From: Clostridia bacterium
GTDB lineage: Bacteria > Bacillota > Clostridia > Christensenellales > Borkfalkiaceae
Assembly (NCBI GenBank): GCA_017452305.1
Contig: JAFTMQ010000105.1
Span: 1-13,640 of the forward strand
DNA: 13,640 nucleotides
Direction of reading: 5' to 3'
In this document: positions 7,371-13,640 of the stretch, piece after piece
Numbering within the stretch: position 1 is the first letter of the stretch
Layout: each line of letters opens with the position of its first letter
Translations under genes and position numbers: made by a program
Notes under the pieces: model-generated
Told to the model about the DNA's origin: nothing
The model's input: the letters and a program-made list of their open reading frames with translations, nothing else
Databases searched by the model: none

Positions 7371-7853
7371 TTATCGATTTTGTATAAATTTTAACACTTC
7401 TTCGCTGACGTATTCATCGAACGGCGTGCCGAATTTGATACTGTTGCGCACTATAGACGAGCTAACGTGCAGCAATTCCTGCCGACAGGGCAAATACACG
7501 GCAATCAAATCCTTATCCAACTTTTTGCTTGCGTAAAAATTCGCGTTTTCAAAATCCAAATCGGTGCCGTTGCGAATGCCGCGCACGTACATTTTCGTAT
7601 TTTCCTTTTCTAAAAGCTCGGCAACCGTCCCCTCAAAGCTCAGGGTGCGGACGCGCGGCTCGTTTGCGTATTCTAAACGGAGCATTTCCAGCCTTTCTTC
7701 CACGGAAAAGCAAGGCTGCTTCGTCGGATTGACAAGCACGGCAAGCACCACCTCGTCAAACATTTGCAAGCAGTCCTGCACCACCGCCCTATGTCCGAGC
7801 GTGGGCGGATCGAACGAGCCTGCAAATACGCATTTTTTCTTGGTATTTCCCAT
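7371..7853 (-). CDS. coaD: Phosphopantetheine adenylyltransferase
   Basis: CoaD transfers AMP from ATP to 4'-phosphopantetheine, giving dephospho-CoA in the penultimate CoA step. The 160 residues are the usual length for this nucleotidyltransferase. The ATP-binding motif is AGSFDPPTLGH (11-21), with the T-x-G-H signature at 18-21. RGIRNGTDLDFE (91-102) and the C-terminal SSSIVR (131-136) are the other family marks. The ATG at 7853 lies 3 nt after the rsmD stop, and its ribosome site is the G-run at the end of rsmD, so translation is likely coupled. rsmD-coaD adjacency is common in bacteria, which supports both calls. Confidence 0.97.
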   Translation of the reverse strand: MGNTKKKCVFAGSFDPPTLGHRAVVQDCLQMFDEVVLAVLVNPTKQPCFSVEERLEMLRLEYANEPRVRTLSFEGTVAELLEKENTKMYVRGIRNGTDLDFENANFYASKKLDKDLIAVYLPCRQELLHVSSSIVRNSIKFGTPFDEYVSEEVLKFIQNR

Positions 7854-7856
7854 GGC

Positions 7857-8411
7857 TTACCCCCCTTTTTGAATACGGAAAAAGGTGATAAACGTCTTTC
7901 CGTACTTCCTTTCGTCATATTTTTCCAAACCGACAATTTCGCCCTCGAAAGCGCGGTCACGCTCGTACACGGCTACGCCGTCTTCACTTAAAAGCCCCTT
8001 TTCGGCAATGACTTCCAACGCCTTTTTGCCGTAGTCGAAACGGTAGGGCGGATCGAGAAAAATCAAATCGAACTTGCCCCGCATTACGCTAAGGCAAGAA
8101 AGATAATCGCCCTGCGTCACCTTTGCTTCCTCGCCGTTGACGGGGATTTTCAGCGCTGCCAAATTCTTTTTTACAATCGCCAAGCTATCCTTGGAAAAGT
8201 CGTTAAAAACGACCTCTTTTGCACCGCGCGACAGGCTTTCTAAACCGAGCGAGCCACTGCCCGCAAACAAATCCAAAACGCGCGCGCCGTACAGCTTTAA
8301 CGAAAGGATATTAAACAAAGATTCCTTTGCCCTATCCGAGGTGGGACGGACGTCCTCGCCCGGGAACTCTGTCAAAACTCTGCTTCTATATTTTCCGCCG
8401 ATAATCCTCAT
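7857..8411 (-). CDS. rsmD: 16S rRNA (guanine(966)-N(2))-methyltransferase RsmD
   Basis: RsmD methylates G966 of 16S rRNA using S-adenosylmethionine. The 184 residues start with the typical MRIIGGKYRSR and contain RPTSDRAKESLFNIL (22-36). The SAM motif is DLFAGSGSLGLE (47-58), and the catalytic DPPY is at 120-123 within DLIFLDPPYRF. GGAG lies about 10 nt before the ATG at 8411. It sits 3 nt upstream of coaD. The 61-nt spacer before it, after the membrane-protein gene, contains a short repeat also seen between rarA and nrdR. Identification is secure. Confidence 0.96.
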   Translation of the reverse strand: MRIIGGKYRSRVLTEFPGEDVRPTSDRAKESLFNILSLKLYGARVLDLFAGSGSLGLESLSRGAKEVVFNDFSKDSLAIVKKNLAALKIPVNGEEAKVTQGDYLSCLSVMRGKFDLIFLDPPYRFDYGKKALEVIAEKGLLSEDGVAVYERDRAFEGEIVGLEKYDERKYGKTFITFFRIQKGG

Positions 8412-8442
8412 AAATCTTACTCCAAGACAGGCTATTTTGCAT

Positions 8443-8466
8443 TTTCAACGCATACCTGCCTATCCC
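8443..8466. repeat. 24-bp short repeat in the spacer between the membrane-protein gene and rsmD
   Basis: This is the second copy of the 24-bp repeat at 3000-3023, again a few bases after a stop codon in coding orientation. The core here is tttcaacgcatacctgcc. It occupies about 40% of the 61-nt spacer; the rest of the spacer holds only the rsmD ribosome site. Confidence 0.6.
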
Positions 8467-8472
8467 ATTTAC

Positions 8473-9216
8473 TTATTTACGCTTTTTAGGCTTCGTACCG
8501 GGCAAGCCGCCGTAATTGATTTTCTTGGGCTTGTTCGTCGCTTCCGCCGCGGCCTTGTCGGCAAGCTGTTGTTGACGGATAACTTTATTTCTGCGCGCAT
8601 ACGCACCGAGGATATAGAATACCCCCGAAACGACGACGGGAACCGCCGCAAACGCGATGGTGATGAAGTAGGAAATGGACGTGCCATTTACAAAATTCGG
8701 TGCGTAGAAGGGCAACACCGACCAACCCGAAACAAGCGTTAAAATCATCGTCGGCGCGTTTAAGCCGTTTACGTCGATATCCTTTTGCAAACAACCGAAC
8801 ACAATACCCGTAGCGATGGTCAAAATTGCGGTAATACCGCCGAAGGTAAAGCCTTTCCAAACGCGGTATTCCTTTGCTTCCTTATGCGAAGAAATTTTGT
8901 AGGGGTTGCCGTATGCGTCCTCGGTGGAACGCTTAATGTTTCCCGAAACGAGCTGTTCGTAGTGCGTACCGCCGTGTACCCAACAAATTACGCCGTTATA
9001 CGCGACTGCCGCCACTACGCAGACAATCGTCCAAACCAACGTGGACGTTTTCCACACCATTTTAAAATCCGAGTTTTCGGAATTGGATTTGGGACTCATC
9101 AACATAAACATGATAAGTCCCGCGCAAATATACATAAACAGCGAAGGCAAAGACGCCTTGACAATCTCCCAGACGTATCTACCAAACCATTTAAGCTTTT
9201 TCTTTACGTTTGCCAT
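8473..9216 (-). CDS. Multi-pass membrane protein of unknown function
   Basis: I do not recognise this 247-residue protein. A basic N-terminus (MANVKKKLKW) is followed by about four or five hydrophobic segments at roughly 22-42, 57-80, 124-144, 156-172 and 182-206. A hydrophilic loop at ~81-122 contains GGTHYEQLVSGNIKRSTEDA and YRVWKGF. The C-terminal tail is polar and strongly basic, ending GTKPKKRK, and is probably cytoplasmic. There is no cleavable-looking signal peptide and no catalytic motif that I can name. The ATG at 9216 has a good AGGAG about 8 nt upstream. It follows the cyclo-ligase gene by 27 nt and precedes rsmD by 61 nt, so it is likely part of the same transcript. Its neighbours do not predict a role. 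Confidence 0.85.
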   Translation of the reverse strand: MANVKKKLKWFGRYVWEIVKASLPSLFMYICAGLIMFMLMSPKSNSENSDFKMVWKTSTLVWTIVCVVAAVAYNGVICWVHGGTHYEQLVSGNIKRSTEDAYGNPYKISSHKEAKEYRVWKGFTFGGITAILTIATGIVFGCLQKDIDVNGLNAPTMILTLVSGWSVLPFYAPNFVNGTSISYFITIAFAAVPVVVSGVFYILGAYARRNKVIRQQQLADKAAAEATNKPKKINYGGLPGTKPKKRK

Positions 9217-9243
9217 AAGTATATCTCCTAAAAATTTTTCTCT

Positions 9244-9873
9244 TTATCCTTTGCGTTTGGGCGCAAGTATGCGCCTTTCCGTTACGATATAATCCAAGCG
9301 CATATCCCATTCCTGAAACGGAACGTTGCTATAAATTTGAAAATCGTAACAATACCCGATCCGCACCGCTTGTGGATGCTTTTTTAAATATTTATCGTAA
9401 TACCCACCGCCATAGCCAAGCCGATTTCCGCGCTCGTCCACGGCAAGTAAAGGAAGGATCGCTATATCCATTTCTTCTTGCGACGGATTGCCAATCGGCT
9501 CCCGTATGCCATAGGCATTGACGGAAAAATCCTCACCGCACTCCACCGCTTGCAGTTCGCCGTTTCCTATCCGCGGCGCGTATATCCTCGCGCCTTGTAA
9601 AGCCAAGCCGTCGATAAGCTTGTCCGTCGGCGCTTCCAAGGAATAGGATAGATACGTGAACACGTTTAAACGCGTACCTGCCCCCTTGTTTTGCAAAATT
9701 TCCTCACCAACCGCCGCATAGAGTTTGAAGAAATTTTTGACCAAGCACTCCTCTTTTATATCCCTGTTTTCGTTTTGGGCGCGGCGCTGTTTGGCGTAAT
9801 CACGCAACCGTTTTTTACTTTCTTCCACCGACAAAGACGGCGTTTCTACAAATGCAAATTTATTCGTATTCAT
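9244..9873 (-). CDS. 5-formyltetrahydrofolate cyclo-ligase (MTHFS)
   Basis: This enzyme converts 5-formyl-THF to 5,10-methenyl-THF using ATP, recovering a storage folate for one-carbon metabolism. Marks of the family are KKRLRDYAKQRRA (20-32), the ATP/folate motif NRLGYGGGYYDKYL (150-163), GYCYDFQI (173-180) and the C-terminal MRLDYIVTE (191-199). I start it at the ATG at 9871-9873 (209 residues), preceded by GGAG with a 7-nt spacer. The same frame opens further upstream to 10086, but that would add 71 basic, non-family residues overlapping alr. With this start the gene overlaps alr by 14 nt. Residues 64-70 (GAGTRLN), in a stretch that seems longer than in typical relatives, are encoded by a sequence nearly identical to a short intergenic repeat in this window. 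Confidence 0.93.
   Translation of the reverse strand: MNTNKFAFVETPSLSVEESKKRLRDYAKQRRAQNENRDIKEECLVKNFFKLYAAVGEEILQNKGAGTRLNVFTYLSYSLEAPTDKLIDGLALQGARIYAPRIGNGELQAVECGEDFSVNAYGIREPIGNPSQEEMDIAILPLLAVDERGNRLGYGGGYYDKYLKKHPQAVRIGYCYDFQIYSNVPFQEWDMRLDYIVTERRILAPKRKG
9665..9682. repeat. Short-repeat core inside the cyclo-ligase gene
   Basis: tttaaacgcgtacctgcc differs from the core at 3000-3017 by one base. It encodes residues 64-70 (GAGTRLN) of the cyclo-ligase. Coincidence is possible because only 18 bases are involved. Confidence 0.4.
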
Positions 9874-10921
9874 ACCTAAACTCCGCCCGTCTCGTCGCCG
9901 CGCAAAGCACCTCGTAGGAAATGGTGTCCGCCGCCGTCGCTTGCTTATCCGCGTCGGAAAGTACGGTGATTTTTTTGCCGCGTTTTTGCCGTCCGTTGAC
10001 GATACAAGCGTCCATGCAAAGCGCTTGGCTTTTGTCTTTTTCGCAAAGCAAGCCACCTCGCTTATCCCGCAAAAATCCGTCGGCATACCCCACGCGGAGC
10101 ACGGACAAATTTTCTATTTTATCCATACACGGAGCGCCGTAGCCCGCGCCGCCGTAGCTTGCCTTTCTCGTCGCCGTAACCTTAGTTTCTACGGTGAGTG
10201 CCCTTTGCAATTGCAAGCTATCCGCAATTGATTTTTCACTTTCCGCAAGTTCCGTGGGCAAATATCCGTACAGTCCCAAACCTATCCGCACGCCGTCGAA
10301 AGCAAATTCCGTGCCGAGCAAGCTGCCGTAGGTTGCGCTTAAATGCGCGATAGCGTTTGAATAACGCCGCTTGACAATCCGCTCCGCTTGGATAAACAAA
10401 GCGCGTTGTACTTTTGCGACCTCGCTTGTGCAGGTGTACAAATGCGAATACACGCCGCCTACCTCGATAAACGGTTGATTTTGCAAAAATTTACACACCT
10501 TGCCGAGCATAGATAAATGCATACCGTAGCGGTTCATGCCTGTGTTGATTTTGAGGTGCACGCATAGACGCAAACGGTGCGTTTGGCAAACGCTTGCGAT
10601 AAGCTTTGCCGTCCACAAATCGGGTACGGTTGCCGTGAAGCCGTTGACGGCGAGGGCGTAAACCTCTTCTTCGTTAAGCGGGGGCGTAAAAACCAAAATT
10701 TCCTTACCGCACGCCGCCGCGCGAATGGCAATCGCCTCGTCAATGAGCGCCACTGCAAACCCGTCCGCGATATGGCTTAAACAAGCCGTAACCGTTTCCG
10801 CGCCGTGCCCGTAGGCATTGGCTTTCACCACCGCAAATAAGCGGGTTTTCGTCAAGTCTTTAAAGGCTTTGGCATTGTTTTGTAGAGCGGTTAAATTGAC
10901 CTTTGCTATCACTTTTTGCAT
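9860..10921 (-). CDS. alr: Alanine racemase
   Basis: This PLP-dependent racemase makes D-alanine for peptidoglycan. The 353 residues have an N-terminal TIM barrel with the PLP lysine K33 in FAVVKANAYGHG (29-40), NTGMNRYG (126-133, R131) and the conserved YSHLYTCTS (158-166). The C-terminal beta domain carries the second catalytic base Y256 in ASYGGAGYG, followed by LRVGYADGF (275-283) and CMD (302-304). The ATG at 10921 has an in-frame TAA two codons upstream, so the start cannot lie further out. Unusually for this window, there is no Shine-Dalgarno sequence before it. The leader instead has a strong small hairpin at 10940-10958. The 3' end overlaps the cyclo-ligase by 14 nt. Confidence 0.96.
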   Translation of the reverse strand: MQKVIAKVNLTALQNNAKAFKDLTKTRLFAVVKANAYGHGAETVTACLSHIADGFAVALIDEAIAIRAAACGKEILVFTPPLNEEEVYALAVNGFTATVPDLWTAKLIASVCQTHRLRLCVHLKINTGMNRYGMHLSMLGKVCKFLQNQPFIEVGGVYSHLYTCTSEVAKVQRALFIQAERIVKRRYSNAIAHLSATYGSLLGTEFAFDGVRIGLGLYGYLPTELAESEKSIADSLQLQRALTVETKVTATRKASYGGAGYGAPCMDKIENLSVLRVGYADGFLRDKRGGLLCEKDKSQALCMDACIVNGRQKRGKKITVLSDADKQATAADTISYEVLCAATRRAEFRYEYE

Positions 10922-10936
10922 ACTTTATAGCTATGC

Positions 10937-10975
10937 GGCGGAACAACAAAGTTGTTCCAAATGTGATATTCCGCC
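10937..10975 (-). promoter_or_regulatory. Structured leader of alr with two competing stems
   Basis: On the transcript, GGAACAAC and GTTGTTCC (10940-10958, 3-nt loop) form a perfect 8-bp hairpin ending 18 nt before the alr ATG. GGCGGAA and TTCCGCC (10969-10975 with 10937-10943) can form a 7-bp stem that uses the same arm, so the two structures exclude each other. There is no U-run, so it is not an ordinary terminator, and no Shine-Dalgarno follows. A regulatory role is inference. Confidence 0.45.
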
Positions 10976-11007
10976 TAAATTTTCACGCAGCTGCATTCAG
11001 CCCTCTC

Positions 11008-11128
11008 AAAACGGCGGAAATGCGAGCAGTTCAAGGCGTTGCGAACACCTTACAGGGAGCGTACATAGACGTACGTAACCGAGGTTGCCACAGCGCAACG
11101 CTGTATTGCGCAGCGCTTTCTCCGTTTT
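11008..11128. repeat. 121-bp repeat element, copy B, with inverted ends
   Basis: The ends are aaaacgg (11008-11014) and ccgtttt (11122-11128). gggagcgtac starts at 11055, with a hairpin (cgtac, loop atagac, gtacg) at 11060-11075, and gtattgcg starts at 11103. Distances between successive landmarks are 47, 48 and 19 nt, against 49, 49 and 19 in the copy at 6192-6319. The spacer sequences themselves have diverged strongly. Like copy A it begins, in coding orientation, at the stop codon of the upstream gene, here the zinc-ribbon protein. Confidence 0.72.
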
Positions 11129-11829
11129 TAATTGCTAAAAATAAGCCTGTGACAGTTATCGCACTCAATCGTCGCCCCGCCCGTCAGCTTACTGCGCGCC
11201 GCAAGAGGCGGCTCCATACTGCAAAACGGACAGCGATTGCTGACCAACTCGCCCACGACGGGGAAAAGTTTTTCCTTACGTTTCGTTTTATATTTTTGCA
11301 TAAGCTCGGCAGAGACAGCCTTTTCAAGCTCGGCAAGCTCCTTTTCAAGCGCCGCTTTTTCGTCTGCGCGGCTCGCCTTTACCGCCTTGTACTTTTCGGA
11401 CGCGTCCGCATATTGCTTTTGCGCGACGATAACTTGCTTTTTCAGCTTTTGATATTCCGCGTCGATTTCCTTAATTGAAGCCAAGAGGTTGTTTAAATCC
11501 GCTTTGATTTTCTTGATTTGGTCAACCTTTAATTGTGCCTTCTTTTGATAGAACGCGATGTCCGCGCCGCCCGTTACCAACTCGTCGAGGTTGTCGAAGT
11601 CCTTTAAGGTTTCTTCCAACTGCTCGTACTTCGCCGTCAAGCCGTCCGCTTCCGCACGAAGCGAAATGGCTTTCGTTTCCAACGAATCCAACTTTTCGGG
11701 TGCTGTTTCAAGGAATTTTTTGTACTTGACGTATTCCTTTCTCTCGTCGCAACCTGCAAGTTCGCGTTCCAGCTTATACAGCTTTTTGTCCACTTCTTGA
11801 TAACTTAAAATTGCTTGTAACTGTGACAT
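11128..11829 (-). CDS. Coiled-coil protein with C-terminal C4 zinc ribbon (zf-RING_7 / CT398-like family)
   Basis: The 233 residues form a long, highly charged coiled coil (roughly 5-185, rich in K, E, L and A heptads). A small zinc ribbon follows, with C200 and C203 in NRCPFCS and C223 and C226 in IECDNCHRLIF. This architecture matches a widespread bacterial family often annotated as a putative nucleic-acid-binding zinc ribbon protein. Its precise function is not settled, and I infer only a possible scaffold or nucleic-acid role. It starts at 11829 with AAGGGAG 6 nt upstream, 15 nt after nif3, and in Bacillota it is often found in this neighbourhood. The TAA stop abuts a repeat element. Confidence 0.9.
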   Translation of the reverse strand: MSQLQAILSYQEVDKKLYKLERELAGCDERKEYVKYKKFLETAPEKLDSLETKAISLRAEADGLTAKYEQLEETLKDFDNLDELVTGGADIAFYQKKAQLKVDQIKKIKADLNNLLASIKEIDAEYQKLKKQVIVAQKQYADASEKYKAVKASRADEKAALEKELAELEKAVSAELMQKYKTKRKEKLFPVVGELVSNRCPFCSMEPPLAARSKLTGGATIECDNCHRLIFSN

Positions 11830-11844
11830 ATAATACTCCCTTCG

Positions 11845-12645
11845 TCAAAGCAGCGCGCAATCCGTGTGATATTCGCACGGAAGGCTTAACTGCCGACGCA
11901 TTTTTACGTAATACTTTTGAAAACCGTAGTTTTCGGACGCGTAATGCGTCAAAATGATAATCGCAAGCCCCTCTTCCAAAGCAAGCGAAATGAGGTGATG
12001 CTTGAAATCGGACGAAATAATCACGTCCGCGCCCTCGCGCAAAGCAAAGGCAATCGCCCCCTCGTCCACGCCCGAGCCGCAAAAGCTCGCCACGCGGTTG
12101 ATTTTCTTCGTTTTATCGCCGTAAACGAGTACACGCTCCGTCGAAAAAACTTTTTCCATATTCTTGGCAAGGCTGCAAAGCGCGCTTTCCTTTACGCCAT
12201 ATCCCCTGCCGTAGCCACCGCCCGTGAGAGGATGCATTACGGAAATATTTTCCGCGCCGCCGCCCGCCGCAAAGCAAACGCCGTCCATTAAGCTTTGGTC
12301 AATGCCGCCCTCCGCGCCGTCGAGATTGAGGTGCATAGACAAAACGGAAATGCCGTGCTTAATACATTCCACAAGCTTTCCGCCAAGCGGCTCTTCCTCG
12401 CAAATGTGCGAGATTTTGCCAAAGATAGCGGGGTGGTGGGTGATGATGAGGTTTGCGCCCATTTCCCTTGCCTTTGCAATCGCCGCCGCGCTCAAATCGA
12501 GGGTGAACAACACCCCCTTGATATCGTCGCCCGTATCCACAAGCACACCGCTGTTATCGTACGCGCCGTAAAGCCTGCAATATTCGTCGCTCAAACGCTT
12601 GGGCGCGATTTCGTCTGCAATTTTATAAATTTCACTTAATTTCAC
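11845..12645 (-). CDS. Nif3-like dinuclear metal centre protein (GTP cyclohydrolase 1 type 2 family)
   Basis: The 266 residues match the compact NIF3/YqfO-type fold without the inserted PII-like domain that longer relatives carry. Metal-binding candidates are H70 and H71 in IITHHPAIF, H105 and D109 in SMHLNLD, and the C-terminal LTHYASE (232-238, H234 and E238). SSDFKHH (211-217) is the other conserved block. The biochemical role of the family is uncertain despite the cyclohydrolase label. The initiation codon is GTG at 12643-12645. It overlaps the 3' end of trmK by 14 nt, with AAGGAG some 11 nt upstream inside trmK, suggesting coupled translation. The trmK-nif3 pair is a conserved feature of Bacillota. 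Confidence 0.94.
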   Translation of the reverse strand: MKLSEIYKIADEIAPKRLSDEYCRLYGAYDNSGVLVDTGDDIKGVLFTLDLSAAAIAKAREMGANLIITHHPAIFGKISHICEEEPLGGKLVECIKHGISVLSMHLNLDGAEGGIDQSLMDGVCFAAGGGAENISVMHPLTGGGYGRGYGVKESALCSLAKNMEKVFSTERVLVYGDKTKKINRVASFCGSGVDEGAIAFALREGADVIISSDFKHHLISLALEEGLAIIILTHYASENYGFQKYYVKMRRQLSLPCEYHTDCALL

Positions 12646-13333
12646 CTTGCAACACTCCTTCCAATCTTTGTTTACGCCGCTGTAATTCCCTCCGATTTTC
12701 TTCGCTAATCGAAGGCTCGGATAAATATTTATCCAAGTTTTTGATTAGCTTTTGCATACGGGAAACGAACGCCTCGCCCATCACGGCAAGGTTCTCTCTG
12801 CCGAACTCATACTCCGCGTCCGTATAGGGCTTTTGGCAACTTTCATCGCACACCTGCCCCCCGTCTTTTTGCGCGCCGCCGACAATCACCTCGTAATATT
12901 TTCCATCGAAAAAGGTGAAGTCGCGCACGATATACCCGCCGTTTTCAAGGATATATCTACGCAATTTTTCGCTATCGTGCATGGGTTGGAAAACAAACCG
13001 CGCGGGCATAAATCCATACTTTGCGTGCGAGAGAATGTGGATAATCTCACTGCCGCCCATACCCGCAATCAAGACCTGCTCGGTATCCTTCGGCACGCCG
13101 AAAAAGCCGTCGCCAAGCACGGACACCGCCTTGCCCGAATGAATATAGGGCGCGAGCAAGCTTTCCGCCTTTGCCAAGCTCCCTTTACTCACGTCGGACA
13201 AAATCGCCCGTTCGCAAAGCCCGTTTTCGAGCATATATTCGCTGCAATATCCATGATCGCACCCCACGTCCGCAAACGTTTTGCAGGGCACAAGCAAGGA
13301 ACACAGCGTATCAATCCGCTTTCCGTAGCGCAT
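12632..13333 (-). CDS. trmK: tRNA (adenine(22)-N(1))-methyltransferase TrmK
   Basis: TrmK methylates N1 of A22 in tRNA using S-adenosylmethionine. The 233 residues show the SAM motif FADVGCDHGYC (20-30), LSDVSKGSLAKAE (45-57), the GMGG motif (91-94) and FQPMHDSEKLRRYIL (115-129). A charged helical C-terminal extension (~185-230) is usual for the family. The ATG shares its A with the TAA stop of rpoD (TAATG), the classic layout for translational coupling. The first residues, MRYGKRIDTL, are close to the family start. The loop at 159-165 is encoded by a sequence that resembles a short repeat elsewhere in the window. Identification is secure. Confidence 0.95.
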   Translation of the reverse strand: MRYGKRIDTLCSLLVPCKTFADVGCDHGYCSEYMLENGLCERAILSDVSKGSLAKAESLLAPYIHSGKAVSVLGDGFFGVPKDTEQVLIAGMGGSEIIHILSHAKYGFMPARFVFQPMHDSEKLRRYILENGGYIVRDFTFFDGKYYEVIVGGAQKDGGQVCDESCQKPYTDAEYEFGRENLAVMGEAFVSRMQKLIKNLDKYLSEPSISEENRRELQRRKQRLEGVLQGEIK

Positions 13334-13640
13334 TATTCGAGGAAATCTTTCAAACGTTTACTGCGCGAAGGATGACGGAGCTTGCGGAGCGCTTTCGCCT
13401 CGATTTGACGGATACGTTCACGGGTAACGTTGAACTCCTTGCCCACTTCTTCAAGCGTTCTCGGTTTGCCGTCCTTGATGCCGTAGCGGAGCTGCAACAC
13501 CCTTTCTTCACGGGGCGTAAGAGTGCCGAGAATTTCCATCAATTGCTCTTTGAGCATAGTAGATGCAACCGATTCGCTCGGGGTTGCCGTCTTTTCATCT
13601 TCGATGAAATCGCCAAGGTGACTGTCCTCTTCCTCACCGA
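13333..13640 (-). CDS. rpoD: RNA polymerase primary sigma factor, C-terminal 101 residues (cut by right edge)
   Basis: This is the C-terminus of the housekeeping sigma-70 factor, which binds core RNA polymerase and recognises -10 and -35 elements. The frame is open to the right edge. The visible protein begins GEEEDSHLGDFIEDE, the acidic stretch typical of region 3.2 of primary sigma factors. Region 4.1 follows (LTPREERVLQLRYG), then the region 4.2 helix-turn-helix (TLEEVGKEFNVTRERIRQIE), ending in the characteristic RHPSRSKRLKDFLE. Retention of the full region 4 and the DFIED stretch argues for the primary rather than an alternative sigma factor. It overlaps the trmK start by 1 nt. The rpoD-trmK-nif3 order is a Bacillota landmark. 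Confidence 0.96.
   Translation of the reverse strand, partial: GEEEDSHLGDFIEDEKTATPSESVASTMLKEQLMEILGTLTPREERVLQLRYGIKDGKPRTLEEVGKEFNVTRERIRQIEAKALRKLRHPSRSKRLKDFLE

Noticed and set aside
9874..10086. Upstream extension of the cyclo-ligase frame to 10086 (71 extra residues)
   Set aside because: The extra residues are arginine-rich and unlike the family, they lie over alr in another frame, and the ATG at 9873 has its own GGAG site and gives the usual length.
10940..10958. alr leader hairpin as an intrinsic terminator
   Set aside because: No T-run follows it in the transcription direction, and it lies just before a start codon.
1..13640. CRISPR array, tRNA, rRNA, insertion sequence or defence genes
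   Set aside because: I saw no regularly spaced repeats, tRNA cloverleaf, transposase or nuclease cassette; all substantial frames are assigned to housekeeping genes.

Overview
The window is 13.6 kb of bacterial chromosome with every gene on the minus strand, so transcription runs from the right edge to the left edge. I see sixteen protein genes, twelve of them closely packed or overlapping, and no RNA genes, insertion sequences, prophage genes or CRISPR array. The gene content points to Bacillota, most likely a Clostridia-type lineage. The pointers are the rpoD-trmK-nif3 order, a PolC-type protein directly after ispG, and GGAG/AGGAG-type ribosome binding sites before most genes. I cannot name a genus.

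In transcription order, the first block is the C-terminus of the housekeeping sigma factor (rpoD, cut by the right edge), trmK, a Nif3-family metal protein, and a coiled-coil/zinc-ribbon protein. A 121-bp repeat element and a structured 86-bp leader then precede alr. The second block is alr, 5-formyltetrahydrofolate cyclo-ligase, an unknown multi-pass membrane protein, rsmD, coaD and a DAHP synthase. A second 128-bp copy of the repeat lies between DAHP synthase and pheA. The last block is pheA, a patatin-like phospholipase, rarA, nrdR, ispG, and the first 485 codons of a PolC-type protein cut by the left edge.

The functions are housekeeping: transcription initiation, tRNA and 16S rRNA methylation, cell-wall D-alanine, folate salvage, CoA, entry into and exit from the aromatic pathway (DAHP synthase and prephenate dehydratase), replication-stress response, control of dNTP synthesis, isoprenoid precursors, and DNA replication. 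I see no defence system, biosynthetic cluster or obvious novel machine.

Four things merit a second look. (1) The PolC-type protein goes from its OB fold to the exonuclease without the PHP segment normally found there. (2) Two copies of a ~120-130 bp element have inverted ends and a conserved small hairpin, and each begins at the stop codon of the preceding gene. (3) A short repeat related to tttcaacgcRtacctgcc occurs in two spacers and, apparently, inside two coding regions. (4) The alr leader has mutually exclusive pairings and no Shine-Dalgarno. No stretch above 300 bases lacks a gene; the longest spacers are 6094-6315 and 10922-11127, both occupied mostly by the repeat.
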